Shown in pieces: positions 1-6,841 of a DNA stretch of 23,331 bases. Location of the stretch: NCBI GenBank assembly GCA_016207465.1, contig JACQPP010000007.1, positions 1 to 23,331 on the forward strand, written 5' to 3'. Position 1 is the first letter of the stretch, and each line of letters begins with the position of its first letter. The position numbers and the translations under genes are program-made. The notes beneath the pieces are model-generated. The model ran no database searches. It was given only the letters and a program-made list of their open reading frames with translations, and was not told where the DNA came from. This stretch comes from Methanobacteriota archaeon. GTDB taxonomy: Archaea; Halobacteriota; Syntropharchaeia; JACQPP01.

Positions 1-641
1 AGGGCCTGGGCGAGGGCGGGCATGTCGAAGGTGGGCTGGGGGAGGGCTCCGGGGAGGGCTGGGTTGGTGGCCTGGAGGTACATGGCGGCGATGCCGAGGA
101 GGATGAGGAGGCTGCCCGCCTGGGTGTAGAGGAAGAACTTGAGGGCCGCGTATCGCTTGCGGGGGCCGCCCCAGAGGGCGATGAGGAAGTACATGGGGAC
201 AAGCTGGGCCTCCCAGAAGAGGAAGAAGAGGAGGAGGTCGAGGGAGACGAAGACCCCCATGACGCCGACGTCCATGAGGAGGAGCATGGAGAAGAACTCG
301 CGGGGGCGGTAGTCGGTGTCCCAGGAGAAGACCACGGCGAGGAAGGTGAGGAGGGCGGTGAGGAGGACGAGGGGCATGGAGAGGCCGTCCACGCCGAGGT
401 GGTAGGCGGCGCCGACGGGGGGAATCCAGGGGTAGTGTTCCTCCATGGCGTAGCCGGGGGTGTAGGGGTTGTAGTCGTAGTAGGCCCCGGAGGCGAGGAG
501 GAGGGTGAGGAGGCTGAAGAGGGCCGCGGTGTGCTTGGCCCAGCGGGGGGGGAGAAGCATGGCGAGGACTCCTCCGGTGAGGGGGACGAGGAGGAGGAGG
601 GAGAGGACCGGCATTCCGGCGGTGAAGACGGGGGCGCTCAC
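1..641 (-). CDS. nuoM2: Second NuoM-like antiporter subunit of complex I, partial
   Basis: Membrane antiporter-like subunit of the complex I proton-pumping arm; its C-terminal part lies beyond the left edge of the window. I read about 213 codons from a GTG start whose GTGA overlaps the stop of the preceding nuoM. Seen: an N-terminal hydrophobic helix, then LGVDGLSMPLVLLTALL, then FFLFWEAQLVPMYFLIALWGG with the Glu conserved in NuoM, then ALKFFLYTQ. These are M-type rather than N-type features and parallel those of the complete nuoM next door. It is therefore a tandem paralogue, not nuoN, which may lie further left. The function as an extra ion channel is inferred. GTG is chosen because of the overlap and because no in-frame ATG lies near it. 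It could still prove to be a divergent NuoN when the rest is read. Confidence 0.85.
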   Translation of the reverse strand, partial: MSAPVFTAGMPVLSLLLLVPLTGGVLAMLLPPRWAKHTAALFSLLTLLLASGAYYDYNPYTPGYAMEEHYPWIPPVGAAYHLGVDGLSMPLVLLTALLTFLAVVFSWDTDYRPREFFSMLLLMDVGVMGVFVSLDLLLFFLFWEAQLVPMYFLIALWGGPRKRYAALKFFLYTQAGSLLILLGIAAMYLQATNPALPGALPQPTFDMPALAQA

Positions 642-2197
642 AGGGGCTTCACCCCCGCGAAGGCCCCGGCGAGTTGGGCGGCCACGGGCTGGGTGATGTC
701 GAGGATGAGCCGGGGGTAGAGGCCGAAGAGCAGGAGGAGGAGGGTGAGGACCACCAGGGGGAGCAGTTCATAGGGGGCGAGGTCGCCTCCCTTGCCCAGT
801 TCGGTGTTCCATCCGCCGAATGCGATTTTCTGTAGGGTCCAGAGGAAGTAGGCCCCGGTGGCCACCACGGCGGTGAGGGGGATGAGGAGCCAGAGTTGGT
901 AGGCCCCGTAGGTCCCCATGAAGACCATGAACTCGCTGACGAATCCGTTGAGCCCGGGGAGGCCGAGGCCGGCGAAGAACCCCATGCCGAGGACGAGGGT
1001 TCCGCGGGGCATGACGTGGCCGAGGCCGCGGAGGGTGGGGATGTCGCGGGTGGTGGCGTGGTGGTGGATGGCCCCCGCCATCATGAACAGCACGGCCGTA
1101 ATCAGGCCGTGGTTGAACATCTGGAATATGGCCCCGCTGATGCCGATGGTGGTGAGGGTGGCGAGGCCGAGGGTGACGAAGCCCATGTGGGAGATGGAGC
1201 TGTAGGCCACCATCTTCTTGAGGTCCCTCTGGACGAGGCAGATGACGGCCCCGTAGACGATGCTGAGGACGCCGAGGAGGAGCATGAGGTGGAGCATGGA
1301 GAGGCCGGGGAGGAAGGGGACGGGGCCGGTGGCACCCCGGGGGGCGAGGCCGAATCCCATGCGCACCAGGCCGTATCCGCCCATCTTCAGCAGGAGGCCC
1401 GCGAGGAGGACACTGCCCGCCGTGGGCGCCTCGACGTGGGCGTCCGGGAGCCAGGTGTGGACGGGGATGCTGGGGAGCTTGACGAGGAAGCCGAAGAGGA
1501 GGGCGGCGAAGATGAGGGTCTGGGCGGACACGGAGAGGGCGGCGGCCTTCTGGGCGACGCCCGAGTCCACGAGGACCGTCTGGCCCTGGATGGTCTCGGT
1601 GATGGGGAGGATGGAGAAGGTGGTGGCCCCGGTGCCGATGTAGAGGCCGATGAGCCCGAGGAACATCACCAGGCCCCCCAGGTGGGTGTAGATGAGGAAT
1701 TTCATGGAGGCGTAGTCCCGGCGGGGGCCGCCCCAGACGGCGATGAAGAAGAACATCGGGATGAGGACCACCTCCCAGAAGATGAAGAACACAAAGAGGT
1801 CGAGGGAGAGGAAGACCCCCATGATGCCGGTCTCCATGAGAAGCATGAGGGCGAAGTACTGGCGGGCTTTTTCCTGCTGGTCCCAGGAGAAGACCGCGGA
1901 GAGGAAGACGAGGAGGGCGGTGAGGAGGACGAGGGGGGCGGAGAGGCCGTCGGCCCCCACGATGTAGGTGATGCCCAGCGGGGGGGCCAGGGGGACCCGC
2001 TCGACGCCCACGAACTCCTGGTTCCACCGACCCGTGAAGGGGACGGGGTAGAAGGCGGCGAGGAGGTTGAGGGAGAGGAGGAGGACGGCGAGGCTCACTC
2101 CGGCGGCGAGCCAGCGGGCCCCGCGGGGGCTGCGGGTGAGGGCGACGAGGAGGGCCCCGGCGAGGGGGAGGAATACGAGGAGGCTGAGGAGGGCCAT
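638..2197 (-). CDS. nuoM: NADH-quinone oxidoreductase-like subunit M
   Basis: A 519-residue polytopic membrane protein, the usual NuoM length, forming one antiporter-like ion channel of complex I. Family hallmarks seen are GADGLSAPLVLLTALL, then FWEVVLIPMFFFIAVWGG with the conserved Glu, SMKFLIYTHLGG, LPDAHVEAPTAGSVLLAG, a Lys-rich QRDLKKMVAYSSISHMG segment, FNHGLITAVLFMMAG, and GLPGLNGFVSEF. About 14 transmembrane segments are predicted from hydrophobicity. The ATG directly abuts the nuoL stop (TAG, then ATG) and its own TGA overlaps the GTG of the second M-type gene, so L-M-M2 are tightly coupled. All channel-lining Lys/Glu motifs expected of a working subunit appear intact. Confidence 0.96.
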   Translation of the reverse strand: MALLSLLVFLPLAGALLVALTRSPRGARWLAAGVSLAVLLLSLNLLAAFYPVPFTGRWNQEFVGVERVPLAPPLGITYIVGADGLSAPLVLLTALLVFLSAVFSWDQQEKARQYFALMLLMETGIMGVFLSLDLFVFFIFWEVVLIPMFFFIAVWGGPRRDYASMKFLIYTHLGGLVMFLGLIGLYIGTGATTFSILPITETIQGQTVLVDSGVAQKAAALSVSAQTLIFAALLFGFLVKLPSIPVHTWLPDAHVEAPTAGSVLLAGLLLKMGGYGLVRMGFGLAPRGATGPVPFLPGLSMLHLMLLLGVLSIVYGAVICLVQRDLKKMVAYSSISHMGFVTLGLATLTTIGISGAIFQMFNHGLITAVLFMMAGAIHHHATTRDIPTLRGLGHVMPRGTLVLGMGFFAGLGLPGLNGFVSEFMVFMGTYGAYQLWLLIPLTAVVATGAYFLWTLQKIAFGGWNTELGKGGDLAPYELLPLVVLTLLLLLFGLYPRLILDITQPVAAQLAGAFAGVKPL

Positions 2198-4156
2198 CTA
2201 TCCCACCGCCCAGGCGATGGCCAGGAGGAGGGCAACCCCCGCGATGACGAGGACCCCGTAGTGGCTCACCACCCCGCTCTGCAGGTGCTTGAGCCGCCCC
2301 CCGAGGCCCACGGTGGCCCGGGCGACCCCGTTGATGACACCATCAATGACCTTCATGTCGGTCCAGTCGGTCCCCCGCGAGAGCCCGACGGTCCCACGGC
2401 CGATGCCGTTGACGACCCCGTCCACCACCCGGCGGTCGAACCACCCCTGGCCCGCCGCGTAGCCATACACGCCTCTCTCGGCGAAGGCGTAGTAGGCGCG
2501 GTCGAAGCCCAGTTTGCCCACCAGCGCCCGGTGGAGCCCCGCGCGCACGGGGCCGGCGGTGAAGGTCTCGGGCTTGAGTTTGCCGGTGGAGTAGGCGGCG
2601 CGGGCCACCAGGATGCCGAGGAGGGCCGCGAGGATGGAGGCCCCGGCCACCAGCGGGTTGATGGAGACATGCTCCTCGCCGTGGAGCAGCCGCTCGGGGA
2701 GGGCCCCGTTGATGAAGCCGCCGAATCCGGCGAAGAGCCAGTAGCCGGAGACCACGGCGAGGATGGCGAGCACCAGGAGGGGGAGGGTCATGGTGGCCGG
2801 GGACTCGTGGGGGTGGGCGGCGGCCCCCCGGTAGGAGCGGCCGAAGGCGAGGTACCAGAGGCGGAACATGTAGAAGGCGGTGAAGAGGGCCGCCAGCAGC
2901 ACCATGGCGAACAGGAGGGGATTCTTGGAGAGGGCCGCCGCCAGGATTTCATCCTTGGAGAAGAACCCGCTGAGCCCGGGAATCCCAGAGAGGCTCAGGG
3001 CCCCGATGAGCATGGTGAGGCTGGTGATGGGCATGAGTTTGCGGAGCCCCCCCATGAGGCGGAGGTCGTTGGTCCCCACCGCGTGGATGACCGAGCCGGC
3101 GCACAGGAAGAGGAGGGCCTTGAAGAAGGCGTGGTTCCACAGGTGGAACATGGCGGCCCCGTAGGCCCCCACGCCGAGAGCCAGCATCATGTAGCCCAAC
3201 TGGCTCACCGTCGAATAGGCGAGGACCCGCTTGATGTCCCACGCCACCAGCCCCAGGGAGGCAGCGAGGAGGGCGGTGACGGCCCCGATGGTGGCCACCC
3301 AGAGGAGGGCGTCGGGGCTCTGCTCGAAGAGGGGGAAACTCCGCGCCACCAGATACACACCGGCCTTGACCATCGTCGCGGCGTGGATGAGGGCCGACAC
3401 CGGGGTGGGGCCCTCCATGGCATCGGGCAGCCACACGTGGAGGGGAACCTGGGCGCTCTTGCCCACCGCCCCCCCGAAGACGAGGAGCAGGGGGAGGGTG
3501 AGCCGGGAGGCGGCCTCGGGCTCCAGGTGGAGAGACATGAGGGACTTGAAGTTGAAGGTGTTGAACTCGTGGAAGAGGAGGATGATTCCCAGCAGGAGCA
3601 GGATGTCCCCCACCCGGGTGACCAGGAACGCCTTCTTGGCGGCCGCGGCCGCGCTGGGCTTCTGGTACCAGAACCCGATGAGCAGATAGGAGCAGAGGCC
3701 CACCAGCTCCCAGAAGATGAAGACCAGGAGATAGTTGTTGGCCAGCACCAGCCCCAGCATGACCCCCACGAAGAGGCAGATGGTGGCGAAGTAGCGGGGG
3801 CGCCCCGGGTCGTGGGCCATGTAGCCCACGCTGTAGAGGGCCACCAGGAACCCCACCACCCCGACCACCACCAGCATGAGGGCGGTGAGGTTGTCCACCA
3901 GGATTCCCATGGACAGTTTGACGGGCTGGGGGGTGGCGGAGCCGTAGACAATCCAGTCCCGCTCCACTTCGAAGGGCTTCGTGTGGCCGGGGAGGTACTC
4001 GATGGCCACGCCGAGGGAGAGGGCCAGGGCCGCCCCCACGAAGGTCACCGCGAGCCACCCCGAGAGCCGGGGGACCCGCCGGGTCCCGAACCCCACCACC
4101 AGGAACCCCGCCAGGGGAATGATGGGGATGAGCCAGGAGGACTCGACCAGCGCCAT
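2198..4156 (-). CDS. nuoL: NADH-quinone oxidoreductase-like subunit L with repeated lateral-helix segment
   Basis: A 652-residue distal antiporter subunit of complex I (E. coli NuoL is 613). Typical motifs are seen: VDNLTALMLVVVG, YFATICLFVG, FWELVGLCSYLLIGFWY, VPLHVWLPDAMEGPTPVSAL, HLWNHAFFKALLFLCAG and GIPGLSGFFSKDEI. The C-terminal region carries a near-exact internal repeat: VVDGVVNGIGRGTVGL is followed 26 residues later by VIDGVINGVARATVGL. NuoL normally ends with one long amphipathic helix running along the membrane arm, so a duplicated unit there would lengthen it. The last hydrophobic segment is the anchor helix. The gene starts one base after nuoK and abuts nuoM. The repeat is read directly; its link to the doubled nuoM is inference. 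Confidence 0.96.
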   Translation of the reverse strand: MALVESSWLIPIIPLAGFLVVGFGTRRVPRLSGWLAVTFVGAALALSLGVAIEYLPGHTKPFEVERDWIVYGSATPQPVKLSMGILVDNLTALMLVVVGVVGFLVALYSVGYMAHDPGRPRYFATICLFVGVMLGLVLANNYLLVFIFWELVGLCSYLLIGFWYQKPSAAAAAKKAFLVTRVGDILLLLGIILLFHEFNTFNFKSLMSLHLEPEAASRLTLPLLLVFGGAVGKSAQVPLHVWLPDAMEGPTPVSALIHAATMVKAGVYLVARSFPLFEQSPDALLWVATIGAVTALLAASLGLVAWDIKRVLAYSTVSQLGYMMLALGVGAYGAAMFHLWNHAFFKALLFLCAGSVIHAVGTNDLRLMGGLRKLMPITSLTMLIGALSLSGIPGLSGFFSKDEILAAALSKNPLLFAMVLLAALFTAFYMFRLWYLAFGRSYRGAAAHPHESPATMTLPLLVLAILAVVSGYWLFAGFGGFINGALPERLLHGEEHVSINPLVAGASILAALLGILVARAAYSTGKLKPETFTAGPVRAGLHRALVGKLGFDRAYYAFAERGVYGYAAGQGWFDRRVVDGVVNGIGRGTVGLSRGTDWTDMKVIDGVINGVARATVGLGGRLKHLQSGVVSHYGVLVIAGVALLLAIAWAVG

Positions 4157-4157
4157 C

Positions 4158-4466
4158 TCACCACCTCATGACGTTGACTTCGGCCACGTCAATGGACCGG
4201 TGGGTGCGGTAGAGGACCATGTAGATGGCCATCCCGATGGCGGCCTCGGCCGCCGCGAGGCTGATGGCCACCAGGGCCCACACCTGCCCCAGGGGGCTGG
4301 CCGTGCCGTAGACGCTGAAGGCGATGAAGTTGAGGCTCGCCGCATTGAGGAGCACCTCGATGGACATGAGGATGATGAGGGCGTTCTTCCGGGAGAGGAC
4401 CCCGCAGATGCCCACCGTGAAGAGGAGGCTGGAGACCACCAGCACATCCGTGAGGGGGAGCGCCAT
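4158..4466 (-). CDS. nuoK: NADH-quinone oxidoreductase-like subunit K
   Basis: A 102-residue protein with three transmembrane helices, the normal NuoK size. It is the small membrane subunit homologous to MrpC and forms part of the E-channel relay. The two membrane glutamates expected of NuoK are present: Glu37 in MSIEVLLNAASLNFIAF and Glu74 in AAAEAAIGMAIY. Its ATG overlaps the stop of the upstream NuoJ C-terminal half (TAATG) and nuoL begins one base after its stop, so it lies in a tightly packed operon. Identity is certain from the motif and the gene order. Confidence 0.96.
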   Translation of the reverse strand: MALPLTDVLVVSSLLFTVGICGVLSRKNALIILMSIEVLLNAASLNFIAFSVYGTASPLGQVWALVAISLAAAEAAIGMAIYMVLYRTHRSIDVAEVNVMRW

Positions 4467-4708
4467 TACTTATGCCACTCCTCCTTGGCCAGGAAGACCC
4501 CCGAGACCATGGCCACCGCGAGGATGAGCCCCACCAGCACCAGGGGGAGGCTGTGGTCCTGGAAGAGGCTCCGGGCCAGGTCCCGGGTGAGGGTCGCGGA
4601 GACCACGGGCTTCCGGGTGTCGAGGCCGCTCCCCCCGATGGAGGCCACCAGGAGCCCCAGCACCGCCAGGGCGAAGGCGAGCTTCAGGGCGTCCTGGCTC
4701 CAGGTCAT
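4466..4708 (-). CDS. nuoJ2: NuoJ C-terminal half, separate ORF
   Basis: An 80-residue protein with two hydrophobic helices, corresponding to the C-terminal portion of NuoJ. Its sequence has a short hydrophobic start, a polar loop around RKPVVSATLTRDLARSLFQD, then a helix ending AKEEWHK. In bacterial NuoJ the segment after helix 3 has the same pattern, with a xxLGxxLFxxY-like stretch. Splitting NuoJ in two is also known in archaeal Fpo- and Nuo-type clusters, so this is most likely a native arrangement rather than a recent frameshift. The ATG overlaps the stop of the N-terminal half (ATGA) and its TAA overlaps the nuoK ATG, so the two halves should be made together. Confidence 0.85.
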   Translation of the reverse strand: MTWSQDALKLAFALAVLGLLVASIGGSGLDTRKPVVSATLTRDLARSLFQDHSLPLVLVGLILAVAMVSGVFLAKEEWHK

Positions 4709-5025
4709 GCCTTCACCACCTCCCGCTTCGTCAGCATGACGGCGAAGAGGATGAGCACCGTCACCGCCCCCCCGTTGATGAGCACCTGCACCACCGCGAG
4801 GAACTCCGAGGAGAGGAAGAGGAAGAGCACCGCGACCCCCACGAAGACCCCCGCCAGGTAGACCACCGCCCGCACCGTCTCCCGGCTGAGGACCACCATC
4901 ACCCCCGCCAGGAGGACTGCGATGGAGAACCCCCAGAAGGCGAGCCGCTCCACGTCGAGGCCCGCCAGGATGGAGACCACCATCTGGAGGATGTCCCCCG
5001 GCGGCGGGGGCCCGGAGACCTGCAT
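4705..5025 (-). CDS. nuoJ1: NuoJ N-terminal half, first gene of the membrane-arm operon
   Basis: A 106-residue protein with three transmembrane helices. AFWGFSIAVLLAGVMVVLSR is followed by AVVYLAGVFVGVAVLFLFLSSEFLAVVQVLINGGAV, which matches the N-terminal three helices of NuoJ, including the helix with a pi-bulge near the FLAxxQVLxYxGA consensus. Tyr of that consensus is replaced by Asn (VLINGGAV). It heads the second nuo block: a TATA element lies about 28 bases upstream, so the mRNA is predicted to be leaderless or nearly so. The block diverges from the ferredoxin gene. The ATG at 5025 is chosen on promoter spacing. Confidence 0.9.
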   Translation of the reverse strand: MQVSGPPPPGDILQMVVSILAGLDVERLAFWGFSIAVLLAGVMVVLSRETVRAVVYLAGVFVGVAVLFLFLSSEFLAVVQVLINGGAVTVLILFAVMLTKREVVKA

Positions 5026-5048
5026 ACCGTTCCGGGATATGCCTCCCG

Positions 5049-5058
5049 TTTATAAAAC
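5049..5058 (-). promoter_or_regulatory. TATA box of the nuoJ1-J2-K-L-M-M2 operon
   Basis: On the minus strand GTTTTATAAA lies with its centre about 28 bases before the nuoJ1 ATG, the spacing expected for an archaeal leaderless promoter. Confidence 0.6.
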
Positions 5059-5109
5059 TATGGTGGGGTCCCCACCGCCCGGGGATTGTTCACGCTCCAA
5101 ACCAAAAGG

Positions 5110-5117
5110 TTTAAAAG
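5110..5117 (+). promoter_or_regulatory. TATA box of the ferredoxin gene
   Basis: TTTAAAAG, centred about 38 bases before the ferredoxin ATG, predicts a transcript with a leader of roughly 12 bases that contains GGGAG as a possible ribosome binding site. Confidence 0.55.
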
Positions 5118-5151
5118 CACCGGGGGTGACTTCCCACCTCGGGAGCGAGAG

Positions 5152-5463
5152 ATGCCCTACGTCATCACCAACAAGTGCCTGGGGGAGCGATACGGGGACT
5201 GCGTCGAGGCCTGCCCGGTGGACTGCATCCACCCCGGCGACTACCAGGGGCAGGTCTTCATGGTCATCGACCCCAACGACTGCATCGAGTGCGACGCCTG
5301 CCTCCCCGTGTGCCCCATCGGGGCCATCGTGGCCTCCGCCAACGAGGACCCGGACTACGCCAAAATCAACGCGGACCTCTCCCCCCAGTTCAAGAACAAT
5401 CCCCCCGTGGGGACCCGCCCCAAGGGGGACCCCCCGCGGCGCCCCGAGAACAAACTCGTGTAG
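5152..5463 (+). CDS. 7Fe ferredoxin ([3Fe-4S][4Fe-4S])
   Basis: A 103-residue soluble electron carrier. Cysteines 9, 17, 21, 25, 44, 47, 50 and 54 fit the Azotobacter FdI and Thermus 7Fe ferredoxin pattern. By that comparison Cys9, Cys17 and Cys54 would bind the 3Fe cluster, and Cys21, Cys44, Cys47 and Cys50 the 4Fe cluster, leaving Cys25 free. After about residue 60 a Pro/Lys/Arg-rich polar tail follows. I place the start at the ATG at 5152, because the protein begins MPYVITNKC as in family members and the TATA box fits; an in-frame upstream ATG at 5086 would overlap the promoter. It lies between the two halves of the complex I gene cluster, which lack NuoE/F/G, so it is a candidate donor to this complex. 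That role is inferred. Confidence 0.93.
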   Translation: MPYVITNKCLGERYGDCVEACPVDCIHPGDYQGQVFMVIDPNDCIECDACLPVCPIGAIVASANEDPDYAKINADLSPQFKNNPPVGTRPKGDPPRRPENKLV

Positions 5464-5497
5464 GCCCCCGTCTTCCTGAGAACCCGTCCCCCGAGCC

Positions 5498-5968
5498 ATG
5501 CGCGTCCAGCGAGAGGTGGTGATGCAAGCCCCCCCGGAGAGAATCTGGGGGCTGCTGGAGGACATCGAGGGGATTGTGGGATGGCTCCCGAAGCCCCGCG
5601 GGTTCGCGCGGGTGGTGAAGGCCTCCATCATCTCGGGGCCCCGGGGGGCCGGGGGCCTCCGCCGGTGCACCCTGGAGGATGGCAACACCCTGGACGAGAG
5701 GTTCACCGTGTGGGAGCCCCCCAGGCGAATGGGATACGCCGTGGTGGCCGACACCCTCGGGGTGGCGAAGCGGATGAAGAGCAGCAACGCCCTCATCGAG
5801 CTCCATCCCCGGCCGGACGGGACCACCCGAGTCACCTACGGAGCCGAGGTCGAGATGCGGGGCCTCCTCAACCGGCTGCTCGCGGGGCCCATCCTCCGGA
5901 GGGTGCTGGGGGGAATCTACCAGGGCTCCCTGGAGAACATCCGCAGGATTGTGGAGACAGACCGCTGA
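5498..5968 (+). CDS. SRPBCC (START-like) family protein
   Basis: A 156-residue soluble protein of the SRPBCC/polyketide-cyclase-like fold. Evidence is the N-terminal strand VQREVVMQAPPERIWGLLEDIEG followed by a W-L-P turn, a central beta-rich region (LDERFTVWEPPRRMGY), the ALIELHPRPDGTTRVTY strands and a long C-terminal helix with GGIYQGSLENIRRIVE. The fold binds hydrophobic ligands such as lipids or quinones, or acts as a cyclase or chaperone; the ligand cannot be told from sequence. It starts 34 bases after the ferredoxin stop and probably shares its transcript. Placement between complex I blocks suggests a role with quinone or complex I, but that is only inference. Confidence 0.75.
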   Translation: MRVQREVVMQAPPERIWGLLEDIEGIVGWLPKPRGFARVVKASIISGPRGAGGLRRCTLEDGNTLDERFTVWEPPRRMGYAVVADTLGVAKRMKSSNALIELHPRPDGTTRVTYGAEVEMRGLLNRLLAGPILRRVLGGIYQGSLENIRRIVETDR

Positions 5969-5969
5969 C

Positions 5970-6233
5970 CTACTTTTTTTCCTCTTTCGCCATCCGGCCC
6001 CAGAGGTGGGAGGGGACGCCGAGCTTGGTCTCCTTGACGTCCATCTTCATGGTGCGGATGATGTAGTCGAGGGCCTTGTCCGGGGGCCGGTCCCGGATTT
6101 TCGCCTGGACGTAGTCGCTCCGGTAGAGGCCGTTGAACATGGCGATGAGCATCTCCAGGGGGAAGCCGGACTCCTGGGCGACCTCCTCCACCTTCTTCTT
6201 GGCCTCCGGGTTGTCCCAGGCGAGCTCGGCCAT
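5970..6233 (-). CDS. Small soluble protein of unknown function at the end of the nuoABCDHI block
   Basis: An 87-residue, mostly helical, charged protein with no membrane segment and no cysteines; I do not recognise the family. It begins eight bases after the nuoI stop with no room for a separate promoter, so it is probably co-transcribed with nuoA-I. Visible pieces are an amphipathic N-terminal half (NPEAKKKVEEVAQESGFPLEML), a central FNGLYRSDYVQAKIRDRP, and a C-terminal SHLWGRMAKEEKK. It ends one base from the convergent SRPBCC gene. An accessory or assembly role for the peripheral arm is possible from position alone. Confidence 0.75.
   Translation of the reverse strand: MAELAWDNPEAKKKVEEVAQESGFPLEMLIAMFNGLYRSDYVQAKIRDRPPDKALDYIIRTMKMDVKETKLGVPSHLWGRMAKEEKK
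5974..5980 (+). terminator. Poly-T terminator of the ferredoxin-SRPBCC transcript
   Basis: Seven consecutive T residues start five bases after the SRPBCC stop, followed by a CCTCTTT tract. Archaeal RNA polymerase stops at such T-runs without a hairpin. On the other strand the same bases encode the C-terminal lysines of the 87-residue protein. Confidence 0.5.
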
Positions 6234-6241
6234 GGTTCACC

Positions 6242-6841
6242 TCACGCCTTCGCCGCCGGTGGACCCCCGGGGGGGTCGCCGGGCTTCGACGCAGCCGGAG
6301 CCGGGGGGGCCGGGGCGGAGGGCTTCGGCTGGAGACTCTTGGGGTCGGGGACCTTGAGTTTGCGCCGCTCCTGGGGGCTCAGGCTGGTGGCGATGTCCAG
6401 GAGAGTGCGGCCCGACATGCGCTCCACGTCGTAGTAGAGGCTCCCCTTGTCGTTCTCGGCCAGGTTGTAGTCGCCGGTGAAGAAGAGGCAGTCCCGGGGG
6501 CACACCTCGCTGCAGATGTCGCAGAACATGCAGCGCTCCAGGTTGATTTCGGGGAACTCCCGGGTGCCCACCCGGCTCATGACGATGCACTTGTCGGGGC
6601 ACTGGTCGGCGCACATATAGCAGGAGGTGCACTCCTCCACGTCGAGGACGGGGCGCCCCCGCCAGCGCTCCCAGGCGTTGGGCACGTCGAGGGCCCCGAC
6701 GCCCCGCTTGCCCGCCATCTGGTCCCGGCGGTCGAGCCGCTCGTCGGGGTAGAGGATGGTGAATGGCCTCCGCATCAGGTAGCGGAGGGGCACCGACATG
6801 GGCCGGAGGAAGAGCTGGGGGAACTCCCGCACTATGTTCAT
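6242..6841 (-). CDS. nuoI: NADH-quinone oxidoreductase-like subunit I
   Basis: A 199-residue peripheral-arm subunit carrying two [4Fe-4S] clusters (N6a/N6b in bacterial numbering) that pass electrons to NuoB. Seen are CTSCYMCADQCP (Cys71, 74, 77, 81) and CMFCDICSEVCP (Cys104, 107, 110, 114), the classic double ferredoxin motif. The C-terminal 30 residues are a Pro/Ala-rich tail that is not part of the conserved domain. The ATG at 6841 is chosen because it overlaps the nuoH stop as ATGA and because upstream in-frame residues are antisense-like to nuoH. In a complex without NuoE/F/G, NuoI is one of the likely docking points for ferredoxin or another donor module. Confidence 0.96.
   Translation of the reverse strand: MNIVREFPQLFLRPMSVPLRYLMRRPFTILYPDERLDRRDQMAGKRGVGALDVPNAWERWRGRPVLDVEECTSCYMCADQCPDKCIVMSRVGTREFPEINLERCMFCDICSEVCPRDCLFFTGDYNLAENDKGSLYYDVERMSGRTLLDIATSLSPQERRKLKVPDPKSLQPKPSAPAPPAPAASKPGDPPGGPPAAKA

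Noticed and set aside
896..4171. 1091-codon open frame on the plus strand opposite nuoM and nuoL
   Set aside because: Its product is a Glu/Gly/Asp/His-rich low-complexity string. It is the mirror of GC-ending codons in nuoL and nuoM, which have unmistakable family motifs.
4466..5025. Frameshifted nuoJ
   Set aside because: The two halves each have a clean ATG and stop with a coupled ATGA overlap, and split NuoJ is known in archaeal clusters, so this is more likely native than broken.
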